Shown: in pieces, positions 18,400 to 29,749 of the stretch
Position numbering within the stretch: the first letter of the stretch is position 1
How the letters are laid out: each line of letters begins with the position of its first letter
Source: Coptis chinensis
Lineage: Eukaryota; Streptophyta; Magnoliopsida; Ranunculales; Ranunculaceae
NCBI GenBank assembly: GCA_015680905.1
Contig: CM027381.1
Span: forward strand, 16,531,501-16,595,500
Direction: 5' to 3'
DNA: 64,000 nt
Program-made: the position numbers and the translations under genes
The notes under the pieces: generated by a model
What the model was told of the DNA's origin: nothing
The model's input: the letters and a program-made list of their open reading frames with translations, nothing else
Databases searched by the model: none

Positions 18400-20960
18400 A
18401 AACTTAACTCGATTGCTGCCCCCAAATCGTCGATGGACATTATTTACAAATATGCCAATTAAGTGGTCACCCCGATTCTTAGTTACTGCATGCAACTGTT
18501 GATGAAGCTTGAAGCTTATGATAAAATTGTCCTCTTAATTTTTCTTCATTTGCCTTCAAGAACAGATACTCACATGTAACATGACCGTCAATAAAAAAAA
18601 AATTAAGTTTCTGATTTGCCAAAAAGAGAACCGTTTTGAAACATCTTCATTTACAATTTTTTCCGTCAATCAAGTGTCTGCTGCATTGTTATTGATCGTT
18701 GTTTTTGTTTGATGCTTAATTCAAGCAACACCAGTGGTATAAAAACACTCAATACTAATGAAATTGAGAAACTTGTGGACAGTAAGTGAGTTACGGTTGC
18801 TCCCAATTATGTATTGGATCTAGAGTCCTTTCATTGGTCGCCCCAGTTTTACAATGTTGTCAGAATGCTAGCTCTGAGGCTTCATTATAGGCTGATTCAA
18901 ATTTATTGTAGTGGCATCGATCTGCCATGATTTGTGGCTATAACATCTTCATTTCGTCTATTTCCTTCAAGCAAGTCTCTGCTTCATTGTTATTGGTTGT
19001 AGCTCATTTGCATTTTGTTTTTGTTTTGTCGTTTGGTTCGTAATACATGTGGTATAAAAACCCTTGACAGTAAATGGAGAAATTTTTGGGCGTTAAGCAT
19101 ATTGTAGTCGCCCCCAATTGTTGGCATTTCACTAGAGAAACAACCTTGTTCTATGACAGTTGGATAGGTGTTTTAGCTATTTAATGTAGACAAGTGCTTT
19201 CAACCCCAGTTTTAAGTTGTATATAAAATATTGGTGAAATTTGAGCTTTATTGTAATATCGATTTTTCAATATTTCTTCAATTTTCTTCAAGGACAACTT
19301 CTTGACCATGTCTTTAATTTTCTTATGCGTGTAGGCAAGTTAGGTTGTGCTAACATTTTACCGCGATATTGAAAAGCTTTTGGTGTGGATTACTTATGGT
19401 CACCTCCGTTACAGATTATTATTATCGAGTGCTAGTTACGAGGCAAGACTATTGACTAGTCCTTATAAAAATCAGTTAATCATAATAGTTGATTTTAGTG
19501 ATATTCAATACGAGTATTTGACAACTAATAGCGTCCTTTGAGACTTGAGCACTTGTTGAGAATCCATTGCATGTTCACCATAGTCGGTAATTGAAACTTT
19601 CTTCTTAGATATGAGATATGTATGTATTAGCTGAGAAAAAGAGAATGAAAGTTTTTTTGTTGTTGTCCATCATCTTTACTTACTGCTATGTTTCTAGCAT
19701 TTTTCGGCTACATCGGTTATTATTAAGCTATTTTATTTAATGATGTATTTAGTTTGCTGCTTGGTATAAGTTACTTTTGCATCTACTTGGTGACGGCGAC
19801 TAATGGTGGAACTTCTTGACTTTATGTCACATGTTGTGCTCACCCCTAGTTGTTCGTAGATTTGGAATTTTTGGTGCTCTAGATCGCATTAATCTCTGCG
19901 GCGGTAATCTAGATTATGTTCGACCATTACGCAATTAGTACTTGTCTTCAAGATATATTTTGTATCGACCATTTGCATTCAAGCCATGTGTCATCTTCCT
20001 CCATTATACATCGTTATTCCTATGCAATATGTAGTCTAGACATTATGGAGTGCATAAAATCTAAATGCTCTCTGTGTTGTCCATCTTCTTCATCGTCAGT
20101 TTTACTATTGCTTATGAAAAGCGATTGTTTGTCATAGCGCCTCCTTGTTAGGTAGTTAACTTCTTCCTCCATGAGTTGCTTTGAGACTATAAACTTTTGG
20201 ATCTGAATTGACGTGGATAGTAATTTTCTTGAGTAAGCATTATTCCATCGCTGAAGCCTGGGGATAAAAAACCAAAAAACAAAACAAAATAATAAACAAA
20301 ATAAATGGAACTTGAGACTGTAAAAGTCTAGATCTGCATTGTTAAGACACTGGAGGATGTAAAAGTTGTGTCTTTTAACTTATAATCTCTTGATCCAGCG
20401 AGTTGTTGTGTTAGACTTATGAATTCTTGTTTATCTGCTTGTCTGAGATCGAGTAACAACCATTGATTGAACTTGAAAGTTGTAGATCTGTTGGGAGAGA
20501 ACATTGTTATAGGAGCTATGACATATGAAACCATTTATGTTTGTGCGACACGGTTTCTAGTTGAAACTTGAATGATTGTTGAACTTCTTTATTTAGCTTT
20601 TCGCCATGGTTAACTTTGGTGTTCTTCTCAGTAAGGGTGTGAGATTTGATAACGTCTTGGAGCACTTGTGGAAATTCTCTTGTGTTTTCGCCATTGTTGA
20701 TAGTTGACACTTTCGACTTATTTTCTTTAAAAATTTGAGATTTAAAACTTTTCGACAAGAAAAAGAGAGTTTTTTTTTTTGTTGGATCTCTATATTTTCG
20801 GATCCGCCTTTCGTTTATGTCTTCAATCATGTGTATAAGATGGTGGAGCTTGAGATCGTGTACTTTTAGATCTGGGTTGTCGTGGCACTTGCAGCTATAG
20901 ATCTGGTGGAGCTTGATTGATTGGAACTTCACGATTTACTAAGTTGTCTTTATCTTGTTG
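18400..20960. repeat. Diverged repeat modules inside the LTR-type element
   Basis: The interior contains several related modules, each with a CTTCATTT...CCTTCAAGCAAGT stretch, TCTGCTTCATTGTTATTG, GTGGTATAAAAAC and a GTCGCCCCCAATTGTT-like word. Examples of the last are at about 18465, 18800, 19108, 19395 and 19838. A second motif (GGAACTTGAGA...GTAAAAGT...TAGATCTG) recurs between 20170 and 20900. No coding frame is supported. Confidence 0.55.
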
Positions 20961-21399
20961 TTGTATGTGTTCTTGTCTACTTGCTTCCTCGAGACTTTAT
21001 AGCTGTCACCATTAATGGAACTTGAAGAAAAAACGTGGAAGAGAGCTCTTTGATAAGAACCGCAAACGGCGCTAATTATGTTTGGGCAATGATTCACCTA
21101 AACACACTAATGAAGTCGTAAGGGGTGTTGATTGTGGAAGAGGAGAGACTGAACCATGTGGTTGTCTACATATCCAGAGTGTTTTCCAGAATCAAGTCTC
21201 AATGTGCGTAGTTATTTGTTTAAAAGGAATAAGGTATTTATAGGATAATAATGAGAAGTTGAGAACTATCATTTCCTTAATTGCTATAAAATCTTCCGTA
21301 ATTATGTAAAGTCTTAATATGTAAGCATATCTTGACAAATATGTTTTATAAATATGAACCTGCTATATCTAGCTTATGGTGCCATACTTGTGGGCAGCT

Positions 21400-21575
21400 T
21401 TGACATTCCATGATAATGGGCAGCGCATGCATGCATGCCATGATAATGGGTGGTGCATGCATGCCATAATTATGGGCGGCGCATGCATGCCATAATTATG
21501 GGCGGCGCTGACATGCCATAATTTTGGGCAACGCAGGCATGCCATGATATTGGGCAGCGCATGCATGCCATACAA
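21400..21575. repeat. 26-bp minisatellite in the right LTR copy
   Basis: About seven units of the same 26-bp repeat as at 17345-17660 (CATGCCATAATTATGGGCGG plus 6). The array ends abruptly in CATGCCAT followed by unrelated sequence, which marks the apparent end of the right LTR copy. Confidence 0.88.
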
Positions 21576-21590
21576 GGTCCATACTTATAT

Positions 21591-23420
21591 GAATGGATAC
21601 ATTTTGACTGTGTTTTCAAGTCCAAAATGATTCTCAAATACTCACAAAAGTTCTAACAACCAATTTAAATAGTATGTGTACTTCATAAATCAACAACAGC
21701 AAGAATACAAATGTTTCACTAAAGAAAAAATAATTGTAACATGCTAGATAGACTTCAAAATAATTAGTTTTAATCTAAATAATATAATTTACGTTGTTTA
21801 AAAATTGGGGTTGTTATCAAACTTGTTGTAAAAGTCTTGTGAAAATTTAATGTGTCGCCCACATCTTTAGATCTCTTCGTGCCTCTTTGGTGAAAATAAT
21901 AATAAAAGAAATGTTTATGACTAATGATGTCATGTGAAAAGTCTGCCCTAGAGGAACTAAGGTATTCACCTTCTTGGTTTGGTTGTATTCCTTGAGTGTA
22001 TGGGGAATGTAGGTCTGGATTCCTTGAATGTACAAGAATGACATATTATTATTTTTTATGTCCAAAAGAGGTTTTGTTTATGCACATGGAACGCCCAGAG
22101 ATGGATGTGACTCACAAGTTACAAGTTTACAAGATGAAAATATGTTCCTAGAGGCAATATCCCCCTTTAGCATGCACATATGTCTTGTAGTGGTACTCGG
22201 TGTGAGAGAAGCACACAAGTATGTGTGATTTGGTAAATGTGTAAAGTGCAAATCGTAGAGTAGGAACTAAAAGTTGGGTCGGGTCTATTTATAAATGAGT
22301 CAACAAGATAATTAATAAGCAAAATGAAGTATTGATTTTACATATGGCTGAGTTATTGCATATGAATATTTATGTATTATAGTGTATACGATTTATTATA
22401 AAAGAATATGTATGTGGTTTGTGTGAGTTGATACTCACGATGGATGAATGTACTCCCTCGATATGATATTTTCTCATTCTCATCAGTAGACAAGTGTTTT
22501 TAAGTAAAAAGATGTATATCTGGTTTGTGTGATATGATGTATATGGTGGTGCTATGAACGTTGATATTTGTGATATCTTGAGTCTGATTATGTATGCCCA
22601 CGTTGGTTGATGTGAGAGTAAAATAGAAGTATACTTTAAAAGATTACGTTTGAGAAATCTCTTTGTTTTGTAGGAGGGTAGGACTTATTAACCTTTTATA
22701 TATATTGACAACTGTCCTACCCTGACACAACGTGATAGATTAAAGGTAAGGTATAATTTGTTTGTTTACTAGTTTGAAATTATGTATAATGAGCTTGCTT
22801 GGAAGAAACTACACGTTGTTTTGGAAAACATAACTATCTTGTCTTCCAAGTTGAAATGGTAGATAATGTTATATTTGTTTATTAGAAAATTGAATGTAGT
22901 ATCATATATTTTATTTTAGTCTTATTCATACCAAAGAAATTCAATTTGTTTGACCCATGTTTACTTTCTTTTTACAATGTGGGTGTGTTATTAGGAATAT
23001 AGATGGTGGAGTGCAGTGGATGATGACACTTGATTTGGATTCACTCTTGGAGTCTTCTAGTTTAAGTTTTCTAAAATGTATTATTTTGTTTTGAGACAAA
23101 TGTGATAGGGTATTGCTTTTAATTTAACAATGTGATTTAAGGATTGTTTCTTTTGTTTTAATTTTGATCTTTATTCACAATGTTGTGTTTGATAATAAGT
23201 TATTAGGTTTTCGATTTGTCATGGGTTTTCAAATGATTGAATAGGGGCGAATTATTAAGATATTTATATCTTAAATAAAATTTTATTTTCTTGATGTACA
23301 TACTATTTTATTAAGTTGAATAATTTTCTTGTGTTGTACGGAGCTTGTGTTCAAAATGTATTGGATTCTGTGATTCAACCTTGTTGGTCGACAAGAATCA
23401 CAAGTTTATTTACATCAAGA
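21591..23420. other. Intergenic, AT-rich, no recognised feature
   Basis: Only short frames without recognisable motifs. Base composition and lack of repeats are unremarkable. Confidence 0.5.
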
Positions 23421-23429
23421 ATCACAAGA

Positions 23430-23700
23430 ATTGTGGTACTCACATACCACAATTCTCTCGCTCCCATTATCGCAATGCCCAAGCGCATTGACTAAATTAT
23501 TGTGTTGGACCTTCTTTAGAACCTCAATTTTCTACCTGGAATGTTTTCAAACCTCTTTTACTTATTTCCTTAAAATCCATTTTCTTGACTGCTATTTCAA
23601 TCCCATTGGTAAGGATCCCTTTATACACAACCACAAATCCCCTGTACCCAAAATGTTTTTTTTTTAAAGTCGTTTGTCGCTTGTCAAAGAAGCTGGATTG
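23430..23700 (-). pseudogene. Receptor-like kinase (TMK-type) kinase-domain fragment
   Basis: On minus, the frame reads GFVVVYKGILTNGIEIAVKK, the glycine-loop/VAIK region with the ATP-binding lysine, then EISKRGLKTFQVE. A single extra A at about 23533 shifts the frame, after which VLKKVQHNNLVNALGHCDNG and SERIVVCEY follow. This matches subdomains I-IV of TMK-like leucine-rich-repeat kinases as I remember them. No LRR, membrane segment, catalytic loop or activation loop is present, so this is a relic of about 90 residues. Confidence 0.75.
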
Positions 23701-24527
23701 GAAAGGTGACCTTTCCACTTTAAGGAATTTGAATATCATCCGATATGTCCATGTCATTGACAATGACTTTATCGTCACATTCTTAATATTATTTATATTA
23801 AAATAAGTATTTTTTTTTTTTTATATCATGAAATAAAAACTTTGAAATTAACAATATCTAAAATTGGCACCGAAGGTCATAATTTTGATCGATCAAATAA
23901 ATGAATACTTTGTGCTGAGAACAGGAAGATCACTTCACGTACATACGTATTTAGTCACTTTGATTTGTTTTGGAATGTGGCCACATTTTTTCGGCTCCTA
24001 ACTTTTTCCTCTTTTCTTATTTTTTTTGTGGTCCTAAACTTTGGGTAGTTTGAAAGTTTTGTTTTCCTAGTTCAATTAAATTTGTCTCAATAAACTGTAA
24101 CTTGGATTGTTTTCGACCAATTTGGATTACAAAATTATCAAATATGATCTACTTTTCATGTTTATACTAACATGAGTTTCCTTCATGCAATTTCTTTGAA
24201 AATGAAAAATAATTTATTGTTAAGAATTTGTAGAGTTAGAAATTATTGTGTGCATTAAAATGAACTACCATAATTTCCTCTTTATTTGCCTTATTTATTG
24301 CAACATCGAGGCTACAACGGGTCTAACTCTTGATTTATTCACCATTATATTAAATCTCAGCCGTGGGTCCATCCATACCTCCTTGTTTTGTTAAGTTGAT
24401 TTATTATTTAACAACCACATATATAGATATTGGTGTGGGATATGTCGTCCAATGAACAACAATGCCTTCGCGTGCATGAAAAGAGGAGAGACTATAAATA
24501 ATACAAAACAAGCATTTGGTTGTGTTA

Positions 24528-25028
24528 GAGCATCTTTAACAGAGATACTTTCTTAGCATCAAACACTAAATTTTCAACAATTTGGTGTTTTTTCGTCTTT
24601 AGGAGAGTCACATGTTGATGAAAACACCAAACCAAACACCAAATCGGCCAAAATTTGGTTCCAGCTTTAGTGCTGTATCAAATATCTCACGCGGTTTTGG
24701 AAAAACCGTGTGATTTTTCTAACATCGCATAAGCTTGGGCTAGAGTGTGGGCTTCAATCACGCGGTTTTGTGAAAACCGTGTGAGAGATTTGGGAAGGAA
24801 AAAAAAATACATCGTGCGGTTTTTGAAAAAACTCGCGTGGAAACTGGGATTTTAAGATGGGCTTTAGTGGCGCGGTTTTGAGAAAGCCGCATGGGCTATA
24901 TGGCGCGGTTTATCCAAAACCGCGTCATTTGATGTTCAATATTTGATGTTGCTCCTGAAGTTGGTTGATGTTTTTTTGGTTTGGTTCCAAAATTTGGTGT
25001 TTTTTTAGTTTCTCTCCTAAAGATGCTC
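24528..25028. mobile_element. Tourist-like MITE (501 bp) with internal hairpins
   Basis: Left end GAGCATCTTTAACAGAGA and right end TCTCCTAAAGATGCTC are inverted copies, flanked by TTA on both sides (24525-24527 and 25029-25031). Between about 24685 and 24930 lie five short inverted pairs of the form CGCGGTTTT...AAAACCGCG. Non-coding. Confidence 0.75.
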
Positions 25029-25637
25029 TTAGGTTAAGTCTAATGGTACGACAAAATACCAAATATGACAGAAATGGTGATCCAATGGTGCATCAAAATG
25101 CTAACCCGCTAATGTTATCGGTATAAGTTTACCTATATATACTGCTAGTTTTAATAATATAACGTATACTCTGCACACCATAATGAGTGGCAGCCAGAGA
25201 AATCTAATCTACACGCCTCTCTGTGTGGCAGCTAGAATTTTGGTTCATGTTTCCACCCGCCACTGTACTCACAGTAGCGGCTAGAACTGAATTTGACTCT
25301 ACCAAAGTTATTTAAGTTATTTTTAGAAATTAGTTTGTGCAATTACCTTTATATCCTACCCTTTTATATTTTTGTGCTTTAGTTGTATTTCTATAATTTT
25401 ATTTTATGAATGATTTGTCCTAATTTCTATTTTAAGATTAAATTCATTCCAATTTGCAACAACTTAATTATTGAAATAAAACTTTTATTGAAAATAAGAA
25501 AACAACTTATATACACTGAATATAAATAGGGAAAAATTAAAGCATAACACACACAACAAGTTAAAAGGAAATACATTAAAAATGCATCAAATATAATATG
25601 TACGAAACATTTAAAATACTTAATCAAATTAACTAAT

Positions 25638-25800
25638 TGATTTCTTCGCCGTATTCTTCAAAGTGCAAATCTCTTGAAACAGTTCGTGCATTGCGAAGAG
25701 TTTGATCTTTAAAGATTTGTTTCTTTGTGTGTTTGTACCATTCTTTTCCTTGAGGTGTCATAGTTGAGGTATTTGTGCTCATGATCTCCTTTTCCCACAA
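25638..25800 (-). pseudogene. Harbinger ORF1-type protein C-terminal relic
   Basis: The minus frame gives MSTNTSTMTPQGKEWYKHTK, then a basic tail ending EEYGEEIN and a stop. It resembles the C-terminus of trihelix-type Harbinger-associated proteins (often annotated GST T3-like), from memory. Upstream it is cut by a 30-nt T run (25807-25834), so nothing N-terminal survives here. Confidence 0.4.
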
Positions 25801-25837
<37 letters not shown>

Positions 25838-25849
25838 TGAAAATTTTAT

Positions 25850-26130
25850 TGACTGATGAAGAATTTTACAAATAATTAGGACAAGCGTGCAACAAGCTGC
25901 GCCGCAAGTTCTTTCTAAATAGCAAATCTTATTCTTCTAAAAAAACGGACTTCGTTAGAACCGGTTTGTCATAACGTTCGCCCATAACTCTCTAAAAGTC
26001 TCTTGAGAAGCTCAATGATCTGTTTGTTCCAAGAAACTGAAAGTGTCGAAACTAAACAGAATGAAACAATGGTGGTTAGCCGTGCAAGCTTCCTCATGCT
26101 TCTCTATCTTCCCTGTTGCTACTCTCTTAG
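25850..26130 (-). pseudogene. Plant retroelement-related protein C-terminal relic
   Basis: Minus frames in pieces read FILFSFDTFSFL, then IIELLKRLLESYG, then RIRFAI and KELAAQLVARL. This is the ending commonly seen in plant retroelement-associated frames (FAFDTFGFLAPEAV...FAIQKGLAAQLVARL, from memory). It is broken by stops and at least one frame shift. The adjacent T run at 25807-25834 may be the poly(A) tail of a minus-strand insertion. Confidence 0.4.
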
Positions 26131-29100
26131 CTGCTTCTCCCACCTCAAAGACTCTATTCCCAAGCCCTACCAACGGAGAGGCGCAAGTTTAACTCTTGAA
26201 GGATTAGATGTTTCACTTTTATACAATTTTTTTCCTATGGCCAATCGTTGCCTCAATGGCCTCCATTGCCCGTTGAGATTGTCGCGTTAATTCTTTAAGA
26301 GAAGATTCGTTTTGACTTTCAACACTCAATTATAATACGAACACAAAGAACACTCACAATAAACTAATTGCTGGCCTCATTCCCTTCTATTTACAATGTG
26401 CAATATGACTTGACTAAAACAAACCAGTTAAGTCCATACTAAATTTCTACCCATTTATTTTCTTATATATAATCAATGAAATTAACAAATAAAAATTTTA
26501 TAAACAAAAAAAATAGAAAAAGAAGAAAAAATCATACCTAGTTGTGGGAATTTTTTGTTGTATCGATGAGAGATCAAAAGTTCGGCGTAATAAAAGAAAT
26601 AAAGATAAGAGATTTGAAGAGTGAGGGTGAGTTTGTTTTCTTTTAAATTTTTCAGTGTTTTTAGTGTTTAGTTTCGGTTCGGTAATGAGAAAGAGAGGGT
26701 TGGGAGAAAGGGTAATACATGAAGACATTAAAAAGTAAAACTCTACACGCTTTTGTAAGTGGCGGATACAAATTCAATTTTTTTTCACCTGCTATTACCA
26801 ATGGCGGGTGCGCATGGGCTAAATTTTTTTGGGTTTTCTGCTGCACACCTCTACTATTAGAGGCTTAAAAAAAATCATTAGGTTTGGATTCACCATCTCA
26901 CTAACGCTATATCCTGTGCGATTGTGGTCAGGCCTGACCCAAAGCAGGTGCAATGTGGGCGACCGCACAGGGCCCCAATATACAAGGCCCAAAAAAATAA
27001 TATTAGTAGAAAAGGCCTATTTGGCAAATCACACTCCCAAAAAACTAGAAATTTCACAAATCAGAATAAGCAACGGAAATATCCTTCATATTCTCTTTCC
27101 CCATTAATTATTTTCCTAAAAATAGGAAATAAGATATATAATAAATCTAGAAATTGGGCTCTAGACACTTTCTTTAGTGTGCTTTTTGTCTAGAGAAAGA
27201 CCAATATTATATTTTGATTCTACTCCAATTTTAATAACACGTCACTTTTTGGGTGTATTAAGTGTTTTTAAAACTTCTTATTTATCCTTTTTACCCTTTC
27301 ATTTGTATCTGTCAATCTCTTCCACAAATAAATAATATGAAAATCTAATGTGCACAAACTATAGGTGTGTGTGCCAATCGAGGCCACTCATCAAGCAAGA
27401 GTGCGTGTGTATTGCTCCAAGATGTACTGCAATCAAATAATACAATTGTCTTATAAAAAAACCATTTATAAACAAAGCTTAAACATGTTATTCAAAATTA
27501 TTATAGATGCATTTTAAATTGTTAAAGCTGTATTGAAATTAGTTGTAATCAACATTACTTTTTTTTGTTTTTGAAGTTGATGTTTTCCACATTGTTTTGG
27601 TCTCTTCTGAAATTCATCTCACTTTTAATTAGAATTTTGTAGATTTCAGATGAATTTTAGTTATTTTGATTAACCCACTACTCTTTTGGTAACTGATTTA
27701 GTTCGTAGTTTTTTTTTGGTTGGTAGTTGTCTTTTTTAGTTGGGACTAATAAAAGAGGTCAAAATTGTAAAAGTCAGTCTAAAATTTGAGATAGATGTCA
27801 AATTTCAGTTTTTATGGAGGAAAAACAAAAAAAAAAATTGTTATTTCCTCTGAACTTAAGAAATTTACGTCTGTGTATCTATACCCAATTTTCTGTATAA
27901 TAAATGAGCATTATCGAAAAAATAGATCTTCTCAACGAGTAGATATCTCGCTCAACGATTAGATACCTCATTAATTATTTGCCTCAATTACTCAAATACA
28001 AAAGAAAGAGTAAAAAAAAAAAAACCCTCATTTACCATTTCACTTTCTAATCATCTAGTATCCTCTCATTCTCAAAATTTATTTTTACAATTGTGGATTT
28101 ATATTAGTTTTCACTTTGATTATTCACCTAACTTTTGATTATTCTTCAAGTAAGTTAGAGATTAAAATCAATTTTCCCTTTCTTAAATATTATTTTAATA
28201 ACTCAATTTAATTCCAAAGTAATCTAGTCTAATTTAATGTTGTATATATATTTTAATTGTAGACATTACAAATTGTCATGTGAATTGTGAAGTGTGCAGT
28301 GACTTCATCAAGGCAGACGCATACCACTATCGTTCATCTTCATTTAAGTATTAAGCATATCAGAAGACTTTTACGTATACAAGAAAGACTAAATGGGCTA
28401 GTGTTAATATCTATTGAAAATAAATTTTTAAAGAAAATTAACTTTGAAAGCTTTTTGCCGTCAAAAATGCGAGAAGGGAATATTTCGATAATCCATTTTG
28501 TGTTGATGGAAGAGTACTTTCGAAGAGGGCCACATTTCGCTGTTTGCACGGGGCATTGAAAACTCAGGGACGGTCCCTAAATTGTGGTATGGTGTTTTGC
28601 TGCACCAAACCATTAGACTTAACCGGGATGATTCTAGAAAGTAGAAACTAGAAAGCCTCCTAGAGGGCTTTTAGACGTCACGAAGTATTCTGAAGGAAGT
28701 TACCGCGGGACTAATGAGTGGTGTCGGTGTTACACTGTTTAGTGTTTACTCAACGTGCACCATTGGACCTATCAGAGTCTTTCTCCCAACGAGTTGCGAA
28801 ATCCTGCAATTTGAAGTTGTGGTTAAAAACATGTCCATGTGCGCGCCGTTAGTTAAATAATAATAATAAAAAAGAGATTTTTGATTAAAATGGAATATGC
28901 CTTATGTCTCCATCTCCGTACGCTTGCATGGAAACATCCGCTGACGTCCCAATCAAAATTACATAATTACAAAACCTCACAACTTGAATAAACTTGGTTA
29001 GTGGATCAATAAGTAGAGATAATAGATGGCAACTACTAACTGACAAACGAGAAAGTCGGCAAATGTCGGCCAGTAATCCGGGAGATAAAAGCGGCAAAAA

Positions 29101-29709
29101 ATACGAATCTCCATTCCCATTTTTAATCATTAATCAAATAAAAAACAAAATCATATGTACAACAACGTTGGACACTTTTCTGTCCACCAACAACGTATTT
29201 GTAATATTGAAGGCCCGGACAACAACTGGCTTATTTATAAGATTGAAGCGGACATAAAACTGTCCAGCCAAGTTACAGACCAGAAAAACCACACTCCAAA
29301 TAGTATCTCATGTGTCTGTTTCTGTCCATGTCTCATTTGTACACTCCGTAATAATCGGTCTTCCACAAACAATTTGATCCAAACCCTAAACCTAAATAAT
29401 ATTTTTTATATTTTATATTAGGTCTCGTCCAAAATATAAATCTAAATATAAATCTGAATTTGTTGTTTTCAATTAAATGCTTGCTGATGAAGCCACCGTG
29501 GCAGTTACTTTTCTTTTTCTGGTATGTTTGTTTATTATTTATTCTGTTACAACATTTTGTTTTCTTAGAAATTGTGAAATAATATTTCCTAATTTGGTAA
29601 GTTTTTATTTAAACTTTGTCTGCCATTTTTATGAATTATATATTTTTTTTTTCATTTAGAGATCTGATTGTTTGATGATTTGGTAATTATGTTTGTTTTG
29701 AATTTCAGC
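26131..29709. other. Intergenic region up to the U-box gene
   Basis: Long AT-rich stretch without a supported gene. About 29400-29709 is the likely promoter and leader of the U-box gene; a probable non-coding first exon may end at 29520 (donor GTATGT), with the next acceptor at 29709 (TTTGAATTTCAG). Confidence 0.45.
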
Positions 29710-29749
29710 TGAATTGAGCTTTTGTAATAATATATATTAATTGGGAGTA

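Larger units (their letters stand above)
17040..21590. mobile_element. LTR-type retroelement without recognisable coding sequence
   Basis: About 330 bp starting TGTTTGGGCAATGATTC at 17040 recurs in direct orientation at 21078; both copies continue into a 26-bp minisatellite. The pair looks like two LTRs. The about 3.3 kb between them has no long frame and no reverse transcriptase or integrase motif, so this would be a LARD-like non-autonomous element. The right copy stops inside the minisatellite at about 21570, whereas the left one continues past 17680 towards a TATATAAATAGG box at about 17810. The two ends are therefore unequal and I cannot fix the true right boundary or a target duplication. 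Confidence 0.6.

Noticed and set aside
18121-18495. 124-codon minus frame with repeated HQKSW-type peptide
   Set aside because: It is a reading of the 44-bp minisatellite; overlapping frames look equally open.
25032-26870. A single large Harbinger element spanning this interval
   Set aside because: TTAAGTCTAATGGTA near 25035 and TTAAGCCTCTAATAGTA (minus, near 26870) are only loosely similar; no target duplication could be shown.
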